Positions 13,344 to 27,355 are shown, numbered from the stretch's first letter. The stretch is DNA of 64,000 nucleotides from Epiperipatus broadwayi (GCA_028023455.1 JAQFVV010006476.1:60001-124000); one strand, 5' to 3'. The notes: generated by a model from the letters alone, not told the origin. Made by a program: numbers and translations.

Positions 13344-14130
13344 ATGGTCTGAGAATTTCTGGTAGAAACGATTATAGAAGTTTTACAAACTTAAAAATAA
13401 CCTGATTTGTTTTCTACTCATCGGTTTTGGAAAGTTCTGTAAGGCACTGATCTTATCAGCATGAGGCCTTATCCCATTGTACCCCTAAGAAGACCACCTT
13501 CTTACATGCCAATGTGCTCTTCTTGAAGTTGATCTTAATTCCTTTCTCATAGCACTCTTTAGAAAATAAAGTTAGATGTTGAACATGTTCTTCAATAGTG
13601 GTAGATGCTATTATTCACATTGCCCACATAAATGGTTGTGATCTGTTTGACCTCAGGTGATAAGGTTTCTCTAAGCATCTTATTAGACCAGCACCACCAT
13701 TGATCAATCCAAAGGGCTTCCTATTGAACTGATGTTTATATATATAAAACCTTCATATTGAAAGGCAGTGTATTGGCGATTATCTGGATAGAGTTCGATC
13801 CGCCAATAACTAGAGGTTAGATCAAAATTGAAAAACACTCTTATTTCCAAATCTTACGAATAATTCATGGATGGGCAGTGGAATGTTCCTACCAGGAACT
13901 GTAATTTTGTTCAGTTGCCGAGCAGCCAAACAAAGTATCTCATCAAACTATCTTTCTTCTTCACAGTTACAACTAGATTACAGTAAGGTGAAGAACATTT
14001 GGAAATAATTCCCCAATCTATCATTTTATTAAGCTGTTTAGATATCTCTTCATGATACTGATATGAAACAGAGTACAATTTGGATTGAAATGGTTGGTCA
14101 TGAATCACTTTTATCCTTTATTGGAAACCC
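13344..14130 (-). pseudogene. Ty3/gypsy reverse transcriptase (degenerate)
   Basis: The minus strand starts with PFQSKLYSVSYQYHEEI and MIDWGIISKCSSPYCN followed by LVVTVKKKD, the classic RT entry motifs. Then come a frame-shifted YWRIELYPDNRQYTAFQYEG, FNRKPFGLINGGAG, and a thumb-like part near 13500 (KINFKKSTLACKKVVFLG). No intact Y-x-D-D box is seen: where it belongs (about 13620) the frame is broken and reads near YVGNVN. It is clearly non-functional. Confidence 0.85.
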
Positions 14131-14183
14131 TCTATTATTCCTGATATTTATGAGAAAATGCGGCCAAATTCATTAATAACAGA

Positions 14184-14640
14184 TCATAACTTTACTTCAT
14201 CATTGCTTCCAAGTAAATTGGATTCTGCGATTTTGTCCTCAATCAGTGTCTCTGGGATTACAGATATTATACAATCAACTTCAGGTAGGTCATATCTTGG
14301 AAGCAATGTCATCTCCAAGATCTCATCATTAATCCTGGCTACCTTATCTGAGAAATCAATGATACAATGGTTTACATGGAGAAAGTCTGTCCCTAGAATG
14401 ACCTCATGTATCACGCCATTCAGTATGAGAAAATATGACAGAGAGTTGTTTGGACAACCTTAATTTAATTCCAGATTTGTTTTTGAACTGTTTGGCCTTT
14501 CTATTATTGCCATGGTAACTTGAATTGATTTCAGTGGTAGGGTTTTGATGTTAGGATTATTCGTCAGAATCATGGTAGAATGCGTCTGACACTATTGAAA
14601 CCTGGCAACCAGAATCGAATGATGCCTTAACTAGTAAATC
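14184..14640 (-). pseudogene. Ty3/gypsy aspartic protease (degenerate)
   Basis: The minus strand carries ASFDSGCQVSIVSD, with the D-S-G catalytic triplet at 14608-14616, and further on the second hallmark VILGTDFL in the open piece 14184-14414. The order protease then RT on the minus strand matches gypsy pol. Stops separate the two halves. Confidence 0.8.
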
Positions 14641-14805
14641 CTCAAACAACATTTTTATCATGGGGCAGCCTTATAAAGCAAAGTTGGGTGCCTTATTTTC
14701 CCATGAACACATCAAATTTAGTGGTTTATAATTTGATTTGTGTTCCTCATTGTTTTTCCGGCCTCTTGAGGCGAGAAACATAACCTCAAATACCCCAATT
14801 TTAGT

Positions 14806-15057
14806 TTAGTTTCTTTTGAATTTTGGATGAATGAATGCTACACTCAGGTTTGGGAGATTTTTTGGGCTGTTAAGAGAGCTTATTTTGGTCTTATTGTCCC
14901 TTGTCCAATTCTGGTTGGCTGACCAGCTGTGTGAGGAAATTTGCTTCTGTGACTTCACCTTCCAGTTGTTGGGGTCATTATTATTCTTTCTCCTTTTGTA
15001 ATAGATAACATTTATGGTGGGTTCTTCCTTTTTCTTTTCAAGGATTTTGTTAGACAT
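14806..15057 (-). pseudogene. Gypsy gag C-terminal basic region
   Basis: An 83-codon open piece rich in Lys, Asn and Ser (for example YYKRRKNNNDPNNWKVKSQ) lies between the gag-like capsid part and the protease. A basic nucleocapsid-like role is inferred from position and composition. No Cys-His zinc knuckle is visible. Confidence 0.5.
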
Positions 15058-15225
15058 GCTGCTGGTGTTTACAGTCTATATTATTCAGCAGTTCAACTGT
15101 CTTTTCTATGCTTTTAGCATTCATGCATAGAAGGGACTGCTCTACCTTCAGGGATTTCACTCTCATTTAGGTGATAAGTTTTCAAAGTTTCTCAATTTGG
15201 AAACTTAGTGATGGGGAAAATTTGG

Positions 15226-16383
15226 TTAGTGTCTCTCTGGGCATTTGCTTATATTTTCCTGGAACAGTTGATAAAGTAATGCTTCTTGTTTATCCCTGTT
15301 CCAAAAGTTTCTGATTAGCAATGCTTGGTAGTCATCAAAAGTGAATGGGGTCCGAAACAAAGATTCCAAGCACATGAATGCATCTCCTTGCAGATAGGCA
15401 ATAATTATTTTCTCTCCTGTCAGATTTTGATTTACTGTGAAATATAGATTTAGCCTCCTCAAGTGTTCTATGTGAGCTTCACTGGTTAATCCTTTAAAAA
15501 CTTTGTTTCCCAAACTGTTTGATTGTGTTAATATGTGCCAACTAATCAGGCATCCTACTCAACTCTAAGGAGTTCATCTGTGAGGTTATCATTGGGACGA
15601 CCAGGTTAATTTGGTGCATATCTGGGTCATTACTCATAAAGTCGAAAATGGAAAGAGTAGTTTTCTTTCCCCTGAGTTTTTAAGGTAAGTTCAAAGCAGG
15701 GCTGGCTTGTTCCTTGGAGATCCTTTGTGGCAACCTCCTTCCGATTTTCCATTGTAACCTTCCCTTTTATATCTCATGTCTCTTGACCTTTTGTCAAATT
15801 GTAGTGTGACATATTTGTGACTCAATGGATGCAAACCAGTGTGTAATGGTTTTGTCTATTTGGTCTATTCGCTCTTGAGCTTCACCCAGGTCATCTATGA
15901 CCTTTTTCAAGAACAGTCTTGCGTATGGTATGTTTTTCAGAACAGTCTTGCATACGGTGACCTCTGACTCATTTGAAACCATTTTGTGTTCCAAGCGCCT
16001 CATAGTTTGGCCTAAAATCTTTATGGTTTCACCACGTGTTTTGATCTCCATATTTTGCCTAGTAAAAGTTTGCTCCAGTTTGGTACAAATGACTTGCATT
16101 TCTTTCTGAATGTATGCTTTCCTTGATTTTCTTGCATTTCTGCCTTGAAAGTTTTATAATTTTGGCACACCTCTATGTATTTGGTGTCAAGTTGACTAAT
16201 GATATAACATTTGAACTCTTTGAACCTTAGTTGGTATTTCACATTCTTTTCTTTCATTTCCTTCCTTTCTTCTAATATAGCTTGCTTCATATCAGTATTA
16301 TCCCTTTTTATACCAATTATATTTAGAGAGCTGTCCCATTTCTGAGGACACTTTGGTTCTGATGTCCTTGACTCATGCCTCAA
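15226..16383 (-). pseudogene. Gypsy gag (capsid and coiled-coil remnants)
   Basis: Three minus-strand open pieces cover this stretch. The lower one (15226-15513) reads AHIEHLRRLNLYF then GEKIIIAYLQGDAF and FTFDDYQALLIRNFWNR, the capsid fold of retrotransposon Gag. The two upper pieces (15794-16099, 16021-16383) overlap in different frames and are rich in Glu, Lys and Gln, suggesting a coiled-coil N-terminal part. Gag lies upstream of protease in minus orientation, as expected. Confidence 0.7.
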
Positions 16384-16750
16384 CCTCTGCCTTCAGACCT
16401 CCATGTTGTCTCCAATCTTTTTCAGTAATTCTGGTTTCTATATTGACCATGTCATCCTTCAAACTCTTTTCCAGACTGTTTACTTTACTATCCATGTCAT
16501 TCTTCAAATTTGTTTCCCCACTCACTCATTTTAGTTTTCATACTATTCCTTGCCTCCATACTAATGATCATTTGGACCAACTATGCCATGGTTATGGTAG
16601 TTTCTGTAGCCTGGGGTACCTCAATCCTGGGTGGTTGAGCTATCTTATCGATAAGAGTTTCTCAGATTCAGTAATCACTTGGCCCTCAGTATGCACCTGT
16701 GGGAAGCAGTCATCTTCAGTGATAGATCTCCCAGAGATTTGATAATACAA

Positions 16751-17761
16751 AGACCCTCTCAAGACTAACAGTAGTCTTCCCCATCTTAACATCACTTGTA
16801 CTTTTCTAACTTATTTTGCTTTCATACTTGGCAACTTTTTTTCAGTCCTGAATATCAAAATTTTATTATTGAATCAAATAGTTAAGTACTCTTTTGGAAT
16901 AATACAGATGGATGAATGTCATATGTTTTCACATTATCTCTAACCATTTCATATTTAGCTTTAACTTCTGTATTAATTTTATTTTCGATAGTTTAATTGT
17001 CTACATTTTAGCCTAATTTCGCCTATCTCACCTATTAATTTATTTTATCAATTATTTATTTAATTATTTTACTCTCTGTTTATTAATCATACATTCACAG
17101 TCTTATATATAATATTTTTTTGTAGGGAATAGATTTATTTAGAATTTGGTTTAGGTTTATCATATTCATTTTTGATAGTTAGGTATACTAATTACTTATG
17201 AGGAGTATAAATATAACAGTGGATTTAAATTGAAAAGGTCTGTTATACAAGGAATAAGTACAAATAAAAATATTTACAAAAAAATAAAAAAAAAATTTCC
17301 TTTTTAACTCCAGTTCAATGGCTGGACCTCCCTTGAAACACTCACTTATTAAATCTAGATGCAATTTGGTCAGTTCATCCACATCTCACCCCCTCTTCCA
17401 GTTCTGTTATATCTTAGTATTCGAACTCTAGAAGAATTTGCCTTTGATTCTATTAACAGGGATGTACATATATATACTTATGATTAGACTACTTCATAAA
17501 AGTTACCATTAGTAAAATGCATTTACCTAAGATCTCTGTAGTATCATTACAGAAAAGTGATATGGGTATGTGCGTATATATGTAAGACATAAGTTTTATT
17601 GATGAATGCAACAATTGATTTAATAAATTGAAGAGACTATATCTTTTTAACAGATTTTATAATATTCATTTTTAAAAAAATGATAAGATTGAAAATTAAA
17701 ATAATCCAAAAGTTTGAACAGTATTTACAAATATAGACAACAAAAATAAATAAATATATAC
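16751..17761. other. Spacer between gag and repeat B
   Basis: AT-rich sequence with no supported gene. In the LTR interpretation this would be the leader of the gypsy element, but no tRNA-primer-binding site is seen next to 17762. Confidence 0.35.
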
Positions 17762-20266
17762 TGTACCCTCACTTCTAGGAAATATGTAATAACAATCAAT
17801 TGATCTAGCTCAGATAAATAATTATGTTCACTTTTAAATGTATCCAATCAATAATAATAAACTTTTTAATAATATCAATCATTAAACTAGCTTTAACTAA
17901 TAAATAATAATATAGTTCTGTTTTATAAATTAAATAATTAAATATCTAATAAAAATCATGAGACTATGAAGTGTTTACAAGTGGTAAAACGAATACATTA
18001 AGCCAATATCCCACAGGATATCACCTCAATGGTATAAGAATACTATCCTTACTCTTATTTTATGTCTTTAATCACAATTAATTAAGTAAATGACTCTTAA
18101 TAAATTAATCTGAATATCTCTATCAAAATGATTTAGCTCAAAGTTATCTCAGGTTCTTTTAAAATAATTCTAAAATAATTATAACTTTTGTAATTAAGTA
18201 TGATAAGGGATTTAATATCACTCCTAACTACATCTAACTAATACTAATAATAATAAAATAATAATACTAATATTCAATTTATAATTTAATCTCATATCTT
18301 TTCTACTTGTAATATTGATCATGTATAACAAATAATAATAATAATGTAATATAATCTTCTATTATCCATCTGGCATCTTAAACAAACATATATGGTATGA
18401 TATTATAATCTGAGAATATGTGGTTATTCTATGACCATCATAATAATATAATAAATGAAATTTCTTTAATGAAAATCATATCAATAAAATATTATAACTC
18501 TTAAATAATAACTTTATTTATGTTGCGCAAATATCATGTCTTAATTCTAATTATCTGTAATTATGTAATTGTGATGTGAAGAAATTGAGTCGACACCAAG
18601 ATTTATAACAAAAACTTAACAAATTTATTAATAAGCTTGAACAATAATTATATACAATATGGATGAACTTTGTTTTACTCCCATTTAAGTAATCTCACAA
18701 AAAAAAATCTGATACAAGGAAAAATTTGCTTTATAAAATTCTTATTATTAAAATATTACTATAATATCTTTATGACCTCCATTAAGTTTCTTTAAATTAT
18801 TACATTGCTAAAAGTATTATTTAAATTATTAATTCAATATACCTTTATTATTTATTATTTGGTTTTTAAAATATTTTTATTATCTCATATAATTATTCCC
18901 AACCTGTTTATAATGTAAATAATCTTAATTAATAATATATTCATTAATCTAGACTGCTTACTACTTATCAATATAATGTTAAATAATATGGAAGAATTGA
19001 TGTGTTATTATTATAGAACAATAATAATATAAAATTATGATCACTTATATTTTTCAAATGTGATTTAATTATATCTCTTTTACTTGTAAAAAAATATGCA
19101 TTAAAATTGAATTTTTTAAAATTTAATGATTAAATAATATCTTTAGAAAACACACTTTATTCATCATTTATTTATTTGGAATAAACAATAATGAGTCCCA
19201 AATATAAAAAAGTTTATGATTCATTATTAACAAGTTATAAGCTTGTACTCTTTACACTTACTTATATCCTTATTTCAAAACAATATAATCCATCTTATAC
19301 TCGAGTTTAATAATAATTCTGCATTTTAAACTTATTCATCATTTCACATTTTAAAATACTAGCCTTTACGATGCCATTCAAGCAATATCGATAGTAAACA
19401 CAAGTAGGTATATGGAATAAATCAGATTTTAATTTAATAGCACTTCTATTAAATAACCATCATGGTCACAATGTATCATAAATATATGACTATTTTAGTT
19501 CATCACCTCTACTAATAAACATAATGTCCAAGCTATTTGTTCAGCTCTATGGAACATTACAACTTCAACATACAAAAATAACACTACCATGAACATATAC
19601 AAGCTATAGGGCTAAGTTATCTATACTTGCACAATAACCACTATCATTTATACTTATTCCCATATAAACAAATCCTATATAAAATATTATCTTGGTCCCA
19701 TTTAAATTAATACCAAGCTTACATCGCTAAATCTATTCTTACACTCTTATAACAATAAATAAATTCATGTCTAAAATAACTATCTAACCAATCGATAAGA
19801 AAAGATTATTTTATTCCTTAGTAACTTTACACATAAATACAAACAATCAGTATCGATATCTCAGTTTATTATTTTTATCATTTAAAATAAACCTTAAATT
19901 CCATTATAATAGAATCATATACTTATATTTCCCTTGTATTAAAATGTACTTATAATATTATTAAAAGTATGCATATTCTTTAACATGAATAAACAAATTA
20001 TAAACTATGTGTATGTATTGTGTTTTTCATACTCATTTCATATATCCACACTAAACTATACAATAATAAAATACATAAGAAAATGATCAATACTTTTATA
20101 ATTGTTACCATCAATAATATGTCTTCCTTGTCGATTATTCCATTAATATTCCTGGATCACGAACCAAATAAAAAACACTCATTCCGCATCATCATACTTT
20201 AAAATATTAAATTTTTTTTTTTAAATTATTAAAGATTTTTTTTTTTTTTTAACAATTAATCACTAG

Positions 20267-20447
20267 TGTACCGGTCAAAAAGAAGCCAACACATCAACAA
20301 ACCCAAACTCAAAGTCGGATTCAAACTCAGGCGAACCAAACTGAATTCAAACCCAACTCACGAGCTCAGATCAAATCAATGGATGACATATATCGATGGT
20401 ACATGACTATGCGCCAAGGAACTAGCTCAACGGATGATGATGATTAA
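20267..20447 (+). other. Orphan terminal-exon-like coding segment
   Basis: After a long T tract ending in actag, an open frame of 59 codons ends in TAA at 20445-20447. It opens with a basic, Gln-rich stretch (VPVKKKPTHQQTQTQ), continues TEFKPNSRAQIKSMDDI and YRWYMTMRQGTSSTDDDD, and stops. The frame is open from 20253. Composition is far more balanced than its surroundings, and the acidic end looks like a genuine C-terminus. I do not recognise the family. It lies in the stretch inserted into repeat B, so a mobile-element protein tail or a captured gene fragment are both possible. Confidence 0.35.
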
Positions 20448-23400
20448 TGAGACCCCTGATTTAACTCTAATAAAGTATAATAAAATAACTAAGAATCTTT
20501 ATAAGTCAACTCATATATATATGTTCGGGTTGCCAATACAGACAGTGAGCATTAATATTAAAATAATTTGAATAAGAAAAAACGTCTGAAAAAAAAAACC
20601 AAATGTGTTAATAAAATGTTTAATAATAATTATAATTTTGTTCAACTTTTAGATTGTGATTATATAGATTACCTCTAGTCTTTAAACGGAATTTATATTT
20701 ACAACAAGAATGACAGTCCTTATTATATGCCAATACTATTACGCACTATTATATGATAAATATATATCTATGCCCCGACGAGAAAGTAAAGGTAGATAAA
20801 GGTATTTGGCCGTGACAGAAATTATGATTCAAATTCTAAAAGAAAGAATGTGAAATTTATTTTCACATTCGCAAATCAATTCACAAAGAGCAAAATACGT
20901 ATTTAGGGCATAACTTTAATATTTAATAGAAAACTTATTTAATTATAAATAAATATGAATTTGTTCGACTTTAATAAAATCAATTCATCACGATTTCCGA
21001 GCATCAGAGCGGGCTTTACTGGAACTGAGAAATAAACGGTACTGACGACTTATGAGCTATAAGAATAAATATGAAAAATAATGGTTTGTCTGTGATTTGA
21101 GAAAATAGCAGGGCGGCTTGTATTTGACAAGTATTTGATGCCCTATATGAAGGATCCATACAACACAGGGAAAACCAGGTCGGGTCGTAGCCATGAGCCT
21201 TTGGTGTTCCAATATAATAAAAAAACGAGCAAGTAGAGGAAGTGCTTTCTTCCTAGATAATTAAACTAATAGAAATATCACTGAGGACAAGCCTATGAAG
21301 CAGGAGATGGCTCGCGTCAGCAACGTTCGGAAAATGATGACTTGGTAATCATCGTATTTAAATAATAAAACCCAATTTATATAAAGAGTGCTCTACGTAA
21401 TGACCTGATCAAGTTAAATTAAAGTCAAACGTGCTTTAATCAAAAAGTATTTAATGCAATTAGAAATTATATTAATTATGCCCTAAATCTCCTGCCCTTC
21501 CTGAATATTAATAGAAAGTATAAAATTTGAATTAGAATATATTCATTTAATTCCTTTATCGACCTTTTTGCGAAACAATATATTAATGTGAATAAATAGA
21601 TATTATAAACTCAGTAAAGTGGCTGGGAGCGTAGATTAGAAATTGGGCTAATAATTTGTTGTTATTAGCCATTAATAAAATAGCAAAAATTGTATAAATC
21701 CTTCAACTCGATAATTAATAGAACTGTATCAAATTAGTTCTAGTGGGTAAGAATTAGTATAAAAATAAATATAATATTATTTAACACGGCAAATGCAACG
21801 AAGGAAATTATTATCGAGTTGAAGTTATTATTGGCATATAATAAAAAATAAATTATATTAATAATCATCTAGCAAATATATAATAGGGTTAAATAAACGA
21901 ACCGCCATCATAAGAAAGGAAAGTTAACAGATATTAAATTTAAAGACTAGAGATAGATAGAGAATTACTACATAATTTAAAATAACATTAATAAAAAGAC
22001 AATTTTACAGTAGATAGCTTAAAGATGTTTTAACTTAAAGTTCAGGACTGGCCAGGTTCAAAAGGAAAGATATTACCATTTCTTCATGGTTGGCTTCTGA
22101 GTTTCCACAGGGCAGAGTCCAGTTGGATGAAACGTATGTGCGCATTTTGAAAATTATGTGAATAGCATTTTGATGGATTTCTCTAAGGTTTCGGCAGCTT
22201 ACGATTGGTATATGAATTTTAATATTGCAGCCACGTTGAAGATTTTCAGGGGACTTAAGGAACTGTAGTCAGACTTTTGAAGTTAAGCCCCCCCCCACCA
22301 TGGTAGAAACACTATTTTACTTCATAATTTAACTGGGCGGCTTCTTCTCTAATGAAATATATATGGCTTCTCTTAATGAGGAATAATAGCTGCTTGGAAA
22401 CTTTTCCTGGGCTCTTTATACTGTATCTGATGCCTTCAGGCTAGCACTTCTTTCCTAATCAATCTAAAAAAAATTTACTAGTTGTTTTTAGATACATTCC
22501 TTCGATAAGGCTTTCAAACTCATTAACTTGAATTTCATTTTCTAATTAGAAAATGAATTTTTAAAATCAGAAAATGATTTTAATTAGGACTGTCCTTACA
22601 TTTTAAATACTTATTTTTTTCTAATTAATAAAAACTTTACCCATTGTTTTTGGAAAGTGACAATCTGAAAGCTTATCGAAAGAATGTAGCTTTTAATCAC
22701 TAAAAATTTGAACAAACTATTTAAAGTAAAACAAAACATTCCTGACGCAATGAAACTTTAGAACGAATATGTACATTTAAATATTTATAAATATATACGC
22801 ACAATCCACGCAGTTATAATATATATAAATTCATGAATAATTCTAACATGAATTTATTAATAGAAATGATTAGTTTAAATTTCAGACGAGTTAATTTTAA
22901 CACACATTTATAATAGTTTTTCTTTAAGGAAACTAGCGTGGACTGAATGTATAAAGCCCCATTGCGTTGGAAATTCAAGGTTAGTACAAGGGTTTGAAAT
23001 TGGCTACATGTGAAAGATCATGAAGCTAGGATCGAACTTAGATCCGACTGCTTCACTAGGTTAGTAAATAATTTAATGACTTATGTTCCTACCCTTTTCT
23101 ATTTTATAAAAATTATGATAAAAGTTAGTAAAAATAAGATTTTGAAACATTTTTACGAAAAGAAAACTCCTTCAACAAAGTTCATTAAAGAGAATGTCTA
23201 TTCCTCCTGTATACAATGTTGTTGATCACACTTCTGATGCTAAAACTACGCATGCTTTGATATTTCACGTTGCAACACAAAAAATTCAAGATGACTGTTC
23301 CAAACTAAATACTGTAAGTTCACTTCACAATATCCGAATTGATTTAAGTAATTATTACTTTATCTCCAAAAGTTTAAATAACTCATGAATTCCATGGCTA
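20448..23400. other. Unclassified insert within repeat B
   Basis: This holds moderately balanced patches (20740-20880, 21000-21340, 22010-22450) with no long frame. Near 23010-23060 the minus strand has AAGTTCGATCC, a possible tRNA-like B box, but no convincing A box. A C9 run lies at about 22291. It probably derives from one or more old mobile elements. Confidence 0.35.
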
Positions 23401-25178
23401 TGTAACTATGGTATTGAAAGTACTTTTGATATTTTGCGCTAAAACAGTTTCCAAGTTCTTATAACTTTTATCCATATTTCCCGATAGTCTATGTTCTCTG
23501 ATACAACAAATAAAATTCTTAGCGTTCGGTCTTTACTACGTGGTTTAAAATATTTTCCATAAATAATTTTCGCAATCTTCTGTATGTCCAGCATACACAA
23601 ATTCACCTTCTTTTAAAGATTTTTCAATATTATATAATCATTTTGTTAATAATTTTAATTTTATATCTTTTTTTAAAAAAAATCATAGTTTTAAAATAGA
23701 TTTTCAATATTTCTTCAAAAAGAAATATCGTAGCGTCTTAAGATAATTGTTTTTGTCACGTTAAGTTTTTTTTTTTTTAAAAAAAGAAAAACTTTATTAT
23801 ATTATTTTAAATAAGCTTTTTGAATAAAAAGCATTTCATATCTTTTTACTTTCCATTTCTGACGAACTTTTCTATATCTCCTCCGTGAAGTTCTATTTAT
23901 GAAATTCACTAGTAGTTTAACATGACCGAATAACACAGGCAAAATTATGTGCCTAGTAAGAAAATAATAATTCAATCTATCCATCCATAAATTAAAATTC
24001 AGTGACAATTTCTCCATGTTTAAGTTGATGTTAAATTAGATGAAATAAATTAGCAAGTAAGGAGTTACTTAATCTTTAGCCATCCATTTCCATATCATGA
24101 TCTTATAATGATAAATTACTGTACTTTTAAAATTTTAAAACAAATAAAATTGAACTATTATTTTAACAATTAATTGACCGAAGTTGTGATAATAATAACA
24201 ACGGTATAACAGTGACCTGGAAATCCCTGCACATCTGTTTTATACCTGCCCAAACTACACATTTCATTGGTCAATTAAACAATGCTTACTTCACTACCCT
24301 GGGCAAACAAACGCTGGTTTAAAGTTAACACAAATAATAATTTACTAAATATTTATTTTTTATCATATTTAATTCTTAATTAATTTTCATATTTTATTTA
24401 CACTTAATAAATACTCTAAAATAACTTTTAAAATCACATTATAATATTATTACTATTTTTATCTTTCTTTTAAACAAAACATTTATTTTCAAAATAAATT
24501 CACTTTAAAGACCCAATTTAATATTTATAACAGCTAATATCATTTTATTCCGTGATAGACAAATCTAATATTTTTAAAACTCATATTAGAATTTTAAAAT
24601 AGTTTTACTTTATTAAAAAAACTTTGCAAGCGCACCTGTGAAGATCTACACATCACATGGTTCACAAAATACATGAGACGCTAATAATTTAACTGAAGAT
24701 AAAATAAATAATTTAATTTACAAAATATTACATAAAATAATATTATAGCAAAATTTTAAATAATTATTCCAATATTATAAAATCAAATATACACTTTTCT
24801 CCCACATTACTACGCTTTAATTAAATGATTTTTTAAATATAACTATTAAATACAATTATTATTATTAAATATTCTATTTGTTTAACTTTAAATTACTACT
24901 TTTAAAATTTACTTTAATCATTTATTTATAAGACTTATTAAATCAGTATTTATTATGGCCAGCTTTCCCAACCATACAATCTTATAATGATTTTTAGTTA
25001 ACTGTTTTCTTTCAAATACTAACACAATATTATACATCAACTATTTTACTTGCCCTAACTAGATTATTAAAAGATCATCAACACATAACATACATCATTC
25101 CCTTACTTAACTTTGAAATTTAAAATTTTCCAGTAAATTAATCTAAATAATCCATCTTTACCTAAACAAAAGGGTACA

Positions 25179-27355
25179 ATACATATATTTTAAATGTCAA
25201 TAATGAGCACCTATCATGTCAACAATTTAATAATCTAAAGTTACCTATCCCATCATCCCGAAGATAGAGGCTCATACCAAAGATATTTTATATATAAGGT
25301 AATAATAATAAAAAAATGATAAATTTGTTTTTAGTGAACTCGGATCTGACTAGCTAAATTAAGTTGATATTTGATATATACGCATATTCAGATCATGGTC
25401 TGGTTCCAGTTGTTGCAGACTGATTTGTCTGAAGACTCCCTTCTTTTACTAAGTCAAATGTAATTCCTAACGTGCCAGGAAAGTAGATTCATTCAGAGGG
25501 TTCATCGCTCATACTGAATAAGTTCTAAATAACAACTGTTAGTTAACAAACATAATGATAACGCAACTTCGTTCTGTCAAAGTGTGTGAAATTACTTAAA
25601 AAATATTGTAAGTCTTTTATCGTATATATTCATTTGCTGGCCGCTCAGTCATCCTTGCGGACACAACAGTTTGTTATAGTTTTATAAATATATTAACACT
25701 GTTATAATTCATTATTCACATTATATGTATATATACCAAACATGGAAAATATTCTTTAAAAAAAAAAAAAAGAAAATTCAAGAAAAATGTCAAGCTATAA
25801 ACTTTATTGTTACTTTATAGAATAATAAAGATGCAATGATAGAATTTCAAACTCTGGAGCTTAAGATCTATGATTTTGCCCAATTGCGTGATTTCTGGCG
25901 TTTGAACCTTTTATGAATTTCTGAGCAATAAAGCCATTCAATTATTATTATTTAAAGTAGCGATTGCTATTAATATTAAAATAGAAATAAAACAAACAAA
26001 CTCCTTCTTTTTAAAATTTGCTTTTTATATGACTATAATGATGATAAAGAAATTCAACATTTCGACTATTTCATAGTCTTTTTCAAGGTACACTAAAATA
26101 AAATATATATAATAATAAATATCACATATTCCAAAAATAAAAATATTAAATTAAAAATTACAAAATATATTCATAACCAAAAATGTACCTTATCTCCCAC
26201 TCCCCTTTTTTTATTACAAACAATCACAACACAAACATTTTATTTTATTTTTTAAAAAAAAAACAACTATATATATCCTTGAAAACATTTAATTAAAAAC
26301 CTATTATTTTCTTTTCTATTTTTCCTTTAACATCCTATTTAATTCTGCGTGATTGATATATTAAATTATTTTACTATTAATATTACAGTAATAATGAAAA
26401 GTCAGATGTCACATGACTTATATATGGCTTGCACTTACAAATATGTAAAATTGAGAGCATGCTAATGAGCTCTAAACAAGCTTTTTTTTATTGATGATAA
26501 ATGCTACTACAAGAGAAGGCATTCAAATCATTTTTATCTTGGATTGTCCCAGTTAAATCACTTATAACATTCTGAAATATAATTTTATATTTTTATGAAT
26601 TTTTTTTCCTATCATGCAGATCACTGAAATATATTTAAATATATTGTTTCCAAGTTTATCCGAGTTAAATATATTTATAGCATACATATTTAGCATTCTA
26701 ATTTAAAATAAAAGTGTATTGCTGGTAAAAAATAAAACAAGAACTCATATTAATAATCTTATAGTTATTTGTGAACCCCATTTTCAAGATGATTAATAAA
26801 TCTTCATGAAAAGCTGTTGCTGACCGTCTCTTCTCTGCTTTATTTGTGAATGAAACAATAAAGAAAATGATTTACTTCTAAGATAAACAAAAAAGAACTC
26901 TGAAAAATGTATCAGAATTTAATATTGTGAGAAGAAAATTTTCACGGAAATTGAACATGAAATAACTCATTAATCTTTGGTTTGTTTTATTTATAAATGA
27001 ATAAATATGTGATTTATTTATTCTGAAAAACACTATTTGAAATATTCAAAAATGGTTAAAAAGAAATATCATGCTGTCTAATAATGTTTTGTAAGTAGTT
27101 TCAAATAACCAAATGTATTTATTTGTTTACAGGTAATGGACATGTGCTTCAGTCTCTTAGTAATTAAAAAGTCTGAAATATGCAGTAATTCAATCATAGA
27201 ATGTTTCTGGAGCATTGTTTACTTTTACTTTTAGGAATATTTAATTTTTATGTTGCCATATTTGTCCACATTACATCCATTAGCTATTAATAGGTAATCC
27301 AAATAAAGTAATAACAAACAAAACACAGTCTTCTATTTTAAAAATAGCCCATTAA
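25179..27355. other. Intron 1 sequence, AT-rich
   Basis: No gene. Bases 25380-25530 are more balanced but unassigned. At 26052-26090 the minus strand carries one copy of the recurring hairpin-plus-GAAA motif (stem GACTAT/ATAGTC followed by GAAATGTTGAA) seen at four other places. Confidence 0.4.

Larger units (their letters stand above)
11630..16750 (-). mobile_element. Degenerate Ty3/gypsy retrotransposon in intron 1
   Basis: The full gag-protease-RT-RNase H-integrase order is present on the minus strand, antisense to PAQR3, with many frameshifts and stops. No envelope-like frame is recognised after integrase. Ordinary-length LTRs were not found next to the coding part. The only flanking paired sequences are the giant repeats A and B. 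The element is an old, inactive insertion. Confidence 0.85.
17762..25178. repeat. Giant AT-rich TG...CA repeat, copy B, interrupted
   Basis: Partner of 6031-10868 with ends TGTACCC (17762-17768) and GGGTACA (25172-25178), a perfect 7-bp inverted pair. Homology to copy A runs to about 20210 and resumes near 23400. The intervening 3.1 kb has no counterpart in A and is more balanced in composition, so it looks like a later insertion. Without that insert the length is close to copy A. Flanks of the A-gypsy-B assembly (tctcg before 6031, ataca after 25178) do not match, which argues against, but does not exclude, an LTR pair. Confidence 0.5.

Noticed and set aside
14158-14463. 101-codon plus-strand frame
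   Set aside because: Shadow of the minus-strand gypsy protease region.
16353-16742. 129-codon plus-strand frame
   Set aside because: Overlaps the antisense of gag. No recognisable content.
23010-23065. Second tRNA-derived SINE on the minus strand
   Set aside because: Only a B-box-like AAGTTCGATCC. No A box at the right distance.
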